Below, one piece after another: positions 8,290 through 14,306 of a stretch of DNA of 14,306 nt (the stretch's first letter is position 1; every line of letters begins with the position of its first letter). The DNA lies in NCBI GenBank assembly GCA_021823945.1, contig JAKALW010000005.1, positions 1 through 14,306 of the forward strand, written 5' to 3'. Made by a program: the position numbers and the translations under genes. The notes beneath the pieces are model-generated. The model had not been told where the DNA came from and did no database searches. It was given only the letters and a program-made list of their open reading frames with translations. This DNA is from Microcaldota archaeon. GTDB taxonomy: Archaea; Micrarchaeota; Micrarchaeia; Anstonellales; VGKX01.

Positions 8290-9384
8290 TCATACCATTT
8301 GCGCGAGCCTGCTTATATCGATTTCATCCCCTATCATGTGCGAGAGAGACTTGGCAGCCGCGGCAAGCACTATGAAGTTGATGGCGAGCAGGAAATCTGT
8401 GACGAAAAATGCCGTGGCGGAGAGGAAAATCATGTCCGGCGTCGAGTCGTAAGAGGGCGGGCCCGCCATTATTGCCCCGACAACGCCCAAGCCGCCCCCA
8501 AGAGGGGCAGTCTCGTCCAATGCGCCGCCAAGCTTGGTGTCCACGTGCATTACAGTGTATGACGGATACCACAGGAACATGTCGGCCATTAGCATGACAG
8601 GATAGCCGATGTACATCACGAGCACCAGGGCAATGAGCGCGCCCCCGAACCCGCGCATGAAAGGCAGGCTCCTTAGCATTATCCCAAGCGGCAGGAAGTA
8701 AAGGAAAAGCCCGTTTGTCAGGAAATTCAGGGTGAAAAGTATGAATATGGCGGAAAGATAGCTCGCAGTTGTGGTGTTCAGGAGGCTTGAGAGCATGCCT
8801 TCGATAGAATATTCCCCGGAATATTTGGACTGGCTGTAGCCCGGGCCCCCGACAAGGCAGGATATGAAGCCCCCCGTGTCGCTGCCGCAGTTCCACATGG
8901 ACGTGCCTGCCCGAAGCTCAATCCTTCCTATGTTGTACCTTATTTTTACAAGCACGTCGTGATTGAAGCCCACAAGCCAGGTGGCGTAAGCCCTGGACGC
9001 GTCGACCAGGTTGGCGCTTCCGGGTATGTTGAGGGAGTCGATTTGGGCGCTTGTCACCCCGGTGAATTGCTCTACGTCGGAAAAGTGCATGTTGCACGCG
9101 AACACGTCAAGCCCCGCGACTATCAATATCACTATGAGCGCCGACACCGCAAGCTGGCCCATTTCGATTTTGGCCCATACCAAAAGCTTGGGGTTCTGCA
9201 ATATTTCGCCAAGCATGTAGCCCAGGGCGATGAAAAACGCTGACGCCACTACAGCAAGCCCGGAAAGCATTGTCAGGCTCGTGAGGTCCTGGACCTGGCA
9301 GTAGCTGCTGCTCTGGGCAAACGTGAAGCCCAGAGGCATGAGCGCCATGACCATGAAATAGAGAATTTGCCTTCGCCCTATCAT
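8290..9384 (-). CDS. Polytopic membrane protein, VirB6/TrbL/CedA-like topology (paralog C)
   Basis: 364 aa, one of four tandem paralogs. Signal peptide 1-23 (TFAQ at the cleavage region). Spans at about 38-61, 76-96, 210-233, 244-268 and 318-345. The loops after spans 1 and 3 carry the positive charges, giving the same topology as its neighbours. The first extracellular loop (about 97-205) has Cys97, C166 and C176. The second (about 270-316) is Cys-free and holds a Gly-rich hydrophobic stretch at about 295-310. Family marks: GYMLG 55-59; a VWAKIEMGQLAVSALI stretch that closely parallels paralog A; and the core hairpin 231-262 with G234, R238, R244, G247-G248, LIA 250-252 and P262. The C-terminal tail reads MIGDEIDISRL. 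The ATG overlaps the upstream stop by ATGA, so translation is coupled to paralog B. The TrbL/VirB6-type assignment is inferred. Confidence 0.7.
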   Translation of the reverse strand: MIGRRQILYFMVMALMPLGFTFAQSSSYCQVQDLTSLTMLSGLAVVASAFFIALGYMLGEILQNPKLLVWAKIEMGQLAVSALIVILIVAGLDVFACNMHFSDVEQFTGVTSAQIDSLNIPGSANLVDASRAYATWLVGFNHDVLVKIRYNIGRIELRAGTSMWNCGSDTGGFISCLVGGPGYSQSKYSGEYSIEGMLSSLLNTTTASYLSAIFILFTLNFLTNGLFLYFLPLGIMLRSLPFMRGFGGALIALVLVMYIGYPVMLMADMFLWYPSYTVMHVDTKLGGALDETAPLGGGLGVVGAIMAGPPSYDSTPDMIFLSATAFFVTDFLLAINFIVLAAAAKSLSHMIGDEIDISRLAQMV

Positions 9385-10418
9385 GCCAGCCTCACCAATC
9401 CGGAAACCTCAATTTCAGCGCCCAGGTATTGCGCCATTGACCTGATTGCGGTAAGCGTCACAAGAATCGAGAAAATCGTCATCAGGACGCAACGTATGAT
9501 TACGTGGAAAAGTATTGGCTCGTAAAAGTGGTTGTCCTTCATCACCGAGCTGAAAAAGCCCATCATGGTGCTGTCGCTTGGGTCAAAGGGATTGCAGCGC
9601 GGGACTGAAATGGCGTCCGGCGGCTGGGCAAGGTAGGCATACTGGCACGTGCTGCACGATATTGTCCGAACAAGCATGTCGCCAAAAAGCACGCATGCCG
9701 GGAATATGAGGTAGAACCCTATGCTTACCGCTATGAGCGCGCCGCCTGCCGCCCTGCTGAACTTGAATGACCTGAAGAAAATGCCCATTGGCAAAAGTAC
9801 GGACAAAAGCATGGTATTTGAAATCTGCAGTATCCAGCTTTGGGCATAGAGGTCTGCAAGCGCGAAGGAAACGGCATTGTATGCGAGCGACAATGTCCCG
9901 CGAACTGAGTTCATGTTGGAGCAAATTACCACGTTCATACCAGCGCCAAGGAAGCTGCAATATGCGGATTTGCTCGATTCAGAGCCGAGGTCCTTGACAA
10001 GCTTCTCAAGGTATGACTGGTAATTCGAGACTGTCGAGTCAATGAGCCCGTTATTGAATGCAGTTGCGCCGTCAAGCACTGTCCCGCTCTGACCTCCGGC
10101 CACGGCAAGGCCTGGGGAAAATGATGAGTTGACCCAGGCGAGGACTGATACGAAGAGCCCAATCATGACCGCGGTGGCGATTGCCTGGTAAAGCTCGTCA
10201 TGCGCCATTATCTTGAGTTCATTGGAATTGAGGAGGTAGCCTGCCATGTATGTCAGGGCAAGCACGAACACTGAAATCATGAATGCGAGCACTGAATAGC
10301 CCTGCCAGGAAGTGGATATGGCGGGCGCCTGCGAGTATGCGGCATTCGGCAGCGCTGCAAGCGCCATCAGGGCCAGGATTAACGCAATCCTGTTCCATCC
10401 GGATTTTTTGTTTTCCAT
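9381..10418 (-). CDS. Polytopic membrane protein, VirB6/TrbL/CedA-like topology (paralog B)
   Basis: 345 aa, one of four tandem paralogs. The signal sequence is at about 9-30, after a basic ENKK/NR start. Spans lie at about 42-63, 76-96, 199-215, 222-246 and 303-325. The first extracellular loop (about 97-195) has C154 and C166; the second (about 247-302) has a CSTC pair at 255-258 and C275. Family marks: the span-1 segment VLAFMISVFVLALTYMAG (43-60) aligns without gaps to the first residues seen of paralog A; WQG at 38-40 is shared with paralog D; the core hairpin 210-240 carries G212, R216, R222, G225-G226, LIA 228-230 and P240. The C-terminal tail has YLGAEIEVSGL, much like paralog A. It starts 14 nt after paralog A and overlaps paralog C by 4 nt. 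The function is inferred from topology only. Confidence 0.7.
   Translation of the reverse strand: MENKKSGWNRIALILALMALAALPNAAYSQAPAISTSWQGYSVLAFMISVFVLALTYMAGYLLNSNELKIMAHDELYQAIATAVMIGLFVSVLAWVNSSFSPGLAVAGGQSGTVLDGATAFNNGLIDSTVSNYQSYLEKLVKDLGSESSKSAYCSFLGAGMNVVICSNMNSVRGTLSLAYNAVSFALADLYAQSWILQISNTMLLSVLLPMGIFFRSFKFSRAAGGALIAVSIGFYLIFPACVLFGDMLVRTISCSTCQYAYLAQPPDAISVPRCNPFDPSDSTMMGFFSSVMKDNHFYEPILFHVIIRCVLMTIFSILVTLTAIRSMAQYLGAEIEVSGLVRLA
9391..9396 (-). promoter_or_regulatory. Ribosome binding site GGTGAG for paralog C
   Basis: GGTGAG lies 6 nt upstream of the ATG at 9384 and inside the last codons of paralog B, whose stop overlaps this start (ATGA, 9381-9384). It supports the chosen start and coupled translation. 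Confidence 0.7.
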
Positions 10419-10424
10419 CAGTGT

Positions 10425-10428
10425 TCAC
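10425..10428 (-). promoter_or_regulatory. Weak ribosome binding site GTGA for paralog B
   Basis: GTGA lies 6 nt upstream of the ATG at 10418, in the 14-nt gap after the stop of paralog A. It is shorter than the sites of paralog C and the lipoprotein, but the spacing is the same. Confidence 0.5.
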
Positions 10429-10432
10429 GCGC

Positions 10433-13400
10433 CTAGATTATCTTGGAAAGGCCCGGGATTTCAACGTCCCCGCCAAGCATTGGCGAGAGGACCCGGACAA
10501 AGGCTATCAGTATCACTATATTGAAAAGCGGCAGGACATATGCGGGGAATGCCAGCGCGCCCACGTTCTCGAATTCGGAACTGCTCCGGGCAATGGAGTC
10601 GGCGGGGCTGAAATTTGTCGGGCCCGCCTCTGTGCCGCACATGTCTGCGCAATTGACATTGACAGGCGGTATTGTCCTGCACCCTTCCTGGCACGAGAAG
10701 CAGCTCTCGCACGGGTCTGTCGGGACAAGTGCCTTGCATTCGGCCGGGCAGTCTGTGCAGCCAGGATACTGGTCGCAGCCTGCCGGCTGGGTGCCGTCCG
10801 GCAGGAGTATCCTGCACCTTGCCGGGCACTGGTTGCAGAAGCCGCCGGTGTATGCCTTGCACTGAGTAAGGGACGGGTTCTCATCCACAGTGGCGGGCTT
10901 TGCCTCGCGGCAGGCGTCCGGGCAGGCTGAAAGCGAGCAGTCATACCTGTCCGCGTCTATTGGCGAGCCGTCCATGCCCTTTATCCTGAGGATTTTCGGG
11001 CATTGTTGGCATGCGGAAGTGTCAAGCGGATTCGAATTGCCGTTGGCGTCATGGACCAGGTCTATATTGGAACCCAGGCCAACGTAATCCTTGCATATCT
11101 GGATTGGCGCCGGGTCCTTCTGGCACGCGACAGGGCAGACATTATAGCTCCTGTCGCACACGTTCGTCATGACGCGGGGTTGTTTTGTGTAATAGTAGTC
11201 CTGGCATGACACCCTGTCCTTGCAGTCGTCGCTGCACGTGCCGTATGCGCTCGAGCACACGCCTGTCTGGACGCGGGGCTGCTTTGTGTAGCTGTAATCC
11301 TTGCACATGAACTGGTAATACTGGATTGTGTAAGTGAGTTGGGCTGTCTGGTTCGTGTTTGGGGCTGTGTAGTACCCAATGCAGTCCTTTACATCAGATA
11401 CGACAGGAGGGGTCGAGGACGTGGGCATTGTGTATCCGCATGCGTCCGCAGCAGCCTTCGTGGCGGAAACACGGGCGCCCGCAACCGCGCTTGTCGGGTT
11501 GCACGTGCATGGATTCGAGCCACCGTTGGCTATGCAGGACTGGCAACTCGTAGGCGACTGGCCTGTCAATAAGGAGCCGGTCTGCAGCCTGCATGAGCAG
11601 ATGGTGACATTGCCGGGAACCACCGGCGCGCTGCACGTGGCGTTCCTTGTATAGTTCCCATTGTATTCAGTGCCGGCCGATTGTGACGACGGGCTGCAGT
11701 AGCAAACATCCGTGCCCTGCGCATTGCACGTGTTGCACGCGGCCGCATTGACAGACGTGAACTGGGAGGCGAATTCGTATGTGACCTGCGTGTTGCACGC
11801 GGGGTCGGTTGCCGGGTCTGTCTGGTCGCCATGCAGGCACTTTGTCGGGCAATACTTGCAATTTGCAGCCGCCGCGTCGCCAGCCGATGGCGGGCTTGGC
11901 AGGGATATCAGGGGCGGCGGCGAGCCGACATATGACTGGCATACCTGCGCGGAAGGATACGGGCTCAATGGAGCCATCTTGCACTGCCCAAGCAATGCCA
12001 GCCCGTTTGCGGGCTTTGCGGGCGTTGCGTTGTATGTGGAGCTGTAATCCGTCCTATAAATGGACGGGATGGAAGGCCACCTGAAATAAACTGTCCCGCT
12101 TGGGTAATACCATGGGCCTGTCTTGTTGAGCGCAGAGAGGGATATGTCGCAATAGCAGGAGTTCGGGCCCTGAGCATTGCACGAGTCGCACGCCCCTCCA
12201 AGCACCGCGCTGTAATCCGACTTGAACTGGTAGACGAATGGCACGTGGCATCTAGGGTCGGATGTGAGGAGATTCCCATACCTGCAGTCCACAGGGCAGT
12301 ACTGGCAGTCAAGCGCCTCTGTGCCCACTGGCGGGTTAGTGCTGGCTGTCAAGAGCGGATATACGATGCTCGGGGGCGTGTACGGGCTTGACAGGTTGGT
12401 GTTCGGGCTTGCCGGAGGCACCTGGTTGTTGAAATTATAGCACACCGGGTTTTCCGCCTGGGTTGGCAGGACAACCTGGTTCAGGCATTCGCCCCTGCAC
12501 TTGTTTGGCGAGACTGGGAGAGAATAGCACTGCGTAGTATAATTGGGGCAAAGGAAGGTGTTTGGCAATAGCACATTGCCATTATAGCCATATGATATGT
12601 TTACCCTGCAATTGGCAGTGCAGTTGGCGCATGGCAGGCCGGAGCCCGGGCTGTATGCCTCGCACGTGGCAGGCCACCACTCATTCCTGCACTGGTCAGT
12701 GCAGTATGTGGAGTCGCATTCAATTGCGTTGGTATAATTCCGGAAGCAGAGTTCCTCGAATGGGTCAGTCTGGTTGACAGTGAGGTCGCCCTGGCTTGGC
12801 TGCAACGGATATGGATGCTCATACGTGGTGTTCAGGCCGCCCGCGGCAGAGCCGTACCTGCAATAAATCGGGCAGTTCTGGCAGTACAGAAGATTGTCAT
12901 TGCTTGTGAGCGGGAAAGGCGCGCACGCTGGATTCACTGTCTGGTTTGGCGGCGTGGCCTTGCAGAAATCGGGGCAGGTGGTGCATTTCCCTGCGCAATA
13001 ATTGTTGAAGTCCTGGTCGGTGGAAGTCAGATTGACCCTGCATTCTGTCGGGCAGTTGTTCTCCGGCTTGCAGCCCGCATAGTCATTGCAATTCGCAGTG
13101 CTCAGGCTCGGGAGAGAGTCGAGGCACCCCGCCGCCTTGCAGCTGTTGTAAAGCGCAGCCTTCACCGGATCTGGCGCCAGGCCGATGCTTTCATTGCCCG
13201 CGCCTGTGCATTCAGGCTTTTCAATGCTCGCAGCGTCCGTCCTGTTTATGCGGCAGTATGTCTGCAGCCCAATGCACGCTGAACAATCGTTTTGCATCGA
13301 GAGCTTGGTCTTGCAGAAGCTCGGGCACATGTTCTCAGGGCAGAGATATTGCGAACCCACGCCATTCCCGGGCGTGGTGCATTCGGGCATGCTCCTCGTG

Positions 13401-14306
13401 ATTTTGCATGCTGCCGGGCAGGAATAACAGGCTGTCTCATTGCACACGCCGACAAGGGCGGAGGAAAGCGGGATTGTCCTGCACTCAGTGGAGCAGCCGC
13501 CGCATGCGACATTGCAGTCAATCACAGTGGAACCCACAGTCACGTTGGCGGGCGGGGACGTCTGGCATTCGGTCGGGCAGCCGGCGGGCGGCCCTTGCGG
13601 CGTGGCGCTGTCACCATACACTGCCACTTTCAGCGTGAACCAGGAAAAGACGTACGTGAGCGGATATATGACCATCACGGCTATGGCAATGGCAATCAGG
13701 AGCCCGCCAAGCTTGCGCGTGAACCATAATGACCTTAACACAATGCCGACCAGCATGAAAAGCGGGCCTATGGCGTATGCCAGCATGTCCAGGAAATACC
13801 TTTGCGCCCGGATGCTTGCTATGATTTTCGTCAGGTCGTCAAAAAGCATGGTGTACCTGTCCATCTTCATGGACATGCCGGCGTCGGGCCGGTAGAACCC
13901 GGACGCCCAGATGCACCACATAGAGTCGCACGAGATTCCAAGGGTATATGAGCTTTTCTCGCCCGCCACCACATTGCCATTGAGATACTGGAGTGCCAGG
14001 CTCTTGGCAACGCCTTCCATGTCGTCCATGTAAATCTGCGACATGCGCATGGCGCACGGAATCTGAATGTTCAGACAGGGATTGACCCCGTTGACCTGGA
14101 TGCCGGAATAATAGGCCGCCTCGTTCCCGACAAGGTCGAAAAACCCTATGAGGCCAATTGCCCCAATCAATATCAGGGCAGAGACTGCCACCTGCGACAG
14201 CTCCACGCCAGCCCAGACTTTCAGCTCCCGGGATTCCATGCCAATGCCAATCATGTACGCTATTGCCACCATGAGTATGGAAACCATGATTGCGAGCACG
14301 CCGAGC
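10433..14306 (-). CDS. Giant VirB6-like membrane protein with a ~1000-residue Cys-rich extracellular insert (paralog A, 5' end beyond window)
   Basis: The frame is open to the right edge; residues here are counted from a GTG at 14299. That GTG aligns with Val43 inside span 1 of paralog B, so about 40 N-terminal residues, including the signal peptide, are probably missing. Spans lie at about 1-20, 32-56, 168-188, 197-220 and 1249-1269. Core hairpin: G185, R189, R195, G198-G199, LIA 201-203, P213. The tail reads MLGGDVEIPGLSKII. The first extracellular loop (57-165) is normal in size with four Cys. The second, usually about 60 residues in its paralogs, is about 1000 residues here, with about 100 Cys between 241 and 1221, at least 19 N-x-S/T sequons, and many CPxxC(R/K) motifs in repeated modules. 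By topology the insert is outside the cell. Large extracytoplasmic extensions on tandem VirB6 paralogs are known in Rickettsiales; here the likeness is architectural only. TAG stop. Confidence 0.75.
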   Translation of the reverse strand, partial: LGVLAIMVSILMVAIAYMIGIGMESRELKVWAGVELSQVAVSALILIGAIGLIGFFDLVGNEAAYYSGIQVNGVNPCLNIQIPCAMRMSQIYMDDMEGVAKSLALQYLNGNVVAGEKSSYTLGISCDSMWCIWASGFYRPDAGMSMKMDRYTMLFDDLTKIIASIRAQRYFLDMLAYAIGPLFMLVGIVLRSLWFTRKLGGLLIAIAIAVMVIYPLTYVFSWFTLKVAVYGDSATPQGPPAGCPTECQTSPPANVTVGSTVIDCNVACGGCSTECRTIPLSSALVGVCNETACYSCPAACKITRSMPECTTPGNGVGSQYLCPENMCPSFCKTKLSMQNDCSACIGLQTYCRINRTDAASIEKPECTGAGNESIGLAPDPVKAALYNSCKAAGCLDSLPSLSTANCNDYAGCKPENNCPTECRVNLTSTDQDFNNYCAGKCTTCPDFCKATPPNQTVNPACAPFPLTSNDNLLYCQNCPIYCRYGSAAGGLNTTYEHPYPLQPSQGDLTVNQTDPFEELCFRNYTNAIECDSTYCTDQCRNEWWPATCEAYSPGSGLPCANCTANCRVNISYGYNGNVLLPNTFLCPNYTTQCYSLPVSPNKCRGECLNQVVLPTQAENPVCYNFNNQVPPASPNTNLSSPYTPPSIVYPLLTASTNPPVGTEALDCQYCPVDCRYGNLLTSDPRCHVPFVYQFKSDYSAVLGGACDSCNAQGPNSCYCDISLSALNKTGPWYYPSGTVYFRWPSIPSIYRTDYSSTYNATPAKPANGLALLGQCKMAPLSPYPSAQVCQSYVGSPPPLISLPSPPSAGDAAAANCKYCPTKCLHGDQTDPATDPACNTQVTYEFASQFTSVNAAACNTCNAQGTDVCYCSPSSQSAGTEYNGNYTRNATCSAPVVPGNVTICSCRLQTGSLLTGQSPTSCQSCIANGGSNPCTCNPTSAVAGARVSATKAAADACGYTMPTSSTPPVVSDVKDCIGYYTAPNTNQTAQLTYTIQYYQFMCKDYSYTKQPRVQTGVCSSAYGTCSDDCKDRVSCQDYYYTKQPRVMTNVCDRSYNVCPVACQKDPAPIQICKDYVGLGSNIDLVHDANGNSNPLDTSACQQCPKILRIKGMDGSPIDADRYDCSLSACPDACREAKPATVDENPSLTQCKAYTGGFCNQCPARCRILLPDGTQPAGCDQYPGCTDCPAECKALVPTDPCESCFSCQEGCRTIPPVNVNCADMCGTEAGPTNFSPADSIARSSSEFENVGALAFPAYVLPLFNIVILIAFVRVLSPMLGGDVEIPGLSKII
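11108..11305 (-). repeat. Tandem 33-codon (99-nt) duplication in paralog A
   Basis: Two adjacent copies, residues 999-1031 and 1032-1064, share C(K/Q)DY(S/Y)YTKQPRV, then T-x-VC, a Tyr, and C-x3-C. At DNA level GACGCGGGG recurs on the + strand at 11171 and 11270, exactly 99 nt apart, followed by further matching bases. A third CKDY at 1069 starts a diverged unit. It looks like a recent in-frame duplication. Confidence 0.8.
11687..11860 (-). repeat. Copy 2 of the ~56-residue Cys module in paralog A
   Basis: Residues 814-871, offset by 149-151 residues from copy 1, with the same order: CKYCPTKC, DPAC, YEF-x-SQF, CNTCNAQG and CYC. The intervening Pro/Ser-rich linkers differ, so the modules are conserved and the linkers are free to vary. 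Confidence 0.7.
12140..12307 (-). repeat. Copy 1 of a ~56-residue Cys module in paralog A
   Basis: Residues 665-720: C-x-YCP-x2-C, then DP-x-C, an aromatic YxF-x-S segment, and C-x2-CNAQG-x3-CYC. It aligns closely with residues 814-871. A shorter relative of the last part, SCIANGGSNPCTC, is at 921-933. Confidence 0.7.

Larger units (their letters stand above)
10634..13579 (-). repeat. Cys-rich repeat region encoding CPxxC(R/K) modules inside paralog A
   Basis: Residues 241-1221 of paralog A. A recurring unit is C-x2-(Y/F), a variable stretch, then C-x2-C-P-x2-C-(R/K). Clear CPxxC or close variants begin at residues 241, 269, 294, 325, 416, 442, 476, 533, 560, 668, 817, 1126, 1158, 1184 and 1203. 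The (Y/F) half is seen at 404, 459, 546, 620, 787, 1069, 1147 and 1175. Unit length varies from about 20 to 150 residues. I do not recognise it as a named domain. The extracellular placement and even Cys spacing suggest disulfides. Confidence 0.75.

Noticed and set aside
10283..10930. Plus-strand frame of 215 codons over the A/B junction
   Set aside because: It lies opposite two well-supported membrane-protein genes, has no ribosome site I can see, and its composition (Arg/Ala/Cys-rich) is a shadow of the Cys-rich coding strand.
11108..11305. CRISPR-like direct repeats
   Set aside because: The repeat is a two-copy, in-frame protein duplication with no spacer pattern.
10634..13579. CPxxC motifs as zinc-ribbon or rubredoxin-type metal sites
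   Set aside because: Topology puts them outside the cell, and the motifs form a continuous array with even Cys spacing and N-glycosylation sequons. Disulfides are more likely than metal binding.
14297..14299. GTG at 14299 as the true start of paralog A
   Set aside because: It aligns with a residue inside span 1 of paralog B, would remove the signal peptide, and the frame stays open to the window edge. The gene is better treated as 5'-partial.

Overview
The window reads as one strand-uniform gene cluster, most likely from an archaeon and plausibly a DPANN lineage. I could not run a search. Support for archaea: four of the five starts inside the window are preceded by a GTGA core (GGTGAT, GGTGAG, GTGAT, GTGA) 5-6 nt upstream, which matches the archaeal 16S rRNA tail. 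The exported proteins are rich in N-x-S/T sequons. The membrane-protein core sequence is not one I recognise from bacteria. The DPANN placement is an impression only.

All real genes lie on the minus strand, so they read from right to left. In transcription order they are: (A) a giant polytopic protein, 10433 to the right edge, 5' end missing; (B) 345 aa, 9381-10418; (C) 364 aa, 8290-9384; (D) 366 aa, 7127-8227; (E) a 1304-aa Cys-rich predicted lipoprotein, 3211-7125; (F) a bitopic protein of at least 1048 aa, 3144 to the left edge, 3' end missing. Spacing is tight: A-B 14 nt, B-C a 4-nt ATGA overlap, C-D 62 nt, D-E 1 nt, E-F 66 nt. This looks like one operon whose promoter lies right of the window. 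No gene-free stretch exceeds 66 bases. I see no RNA genes, transposons or CRISPR.

A, B, C and D are paralogs. B, C and D have a signal peptide (A's lies outside). All four have five membrane spans, an extracellular loop between spans 2 and 3, a conserved basic hairpin between spans 3 and 4 (G-x3-R-x5-R-x2-GG-x-LIA, then P), a variable extracellular loop between spans 4 and 5, and a short cytoplasmic tail. This matches the topology reported for VirB6 of bacterial type IV secretion systems (TrbL/VirB6; CedA is the archaeal counterpart). In A the loop between spans 4 and 5 has grown to about 1000 residues with about 100 cysteines and a repeated Cys module.

Hypothesis: the locus encodes an envelope-spanning translocation or cell-contact apparatus. 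Tandem VirB6-like channel subunits would sit in the membrane, with one giant disulfide-rich surface extension (A), a giant disulfide-rich lipoprotein (E), and a membrane-anchored protein (F) carrying more than 800 residues of helical sequence into the cytoplasm. No ATPase, pilin or relaxase gene is in the window, so the machine's function cannot be fixed from here.
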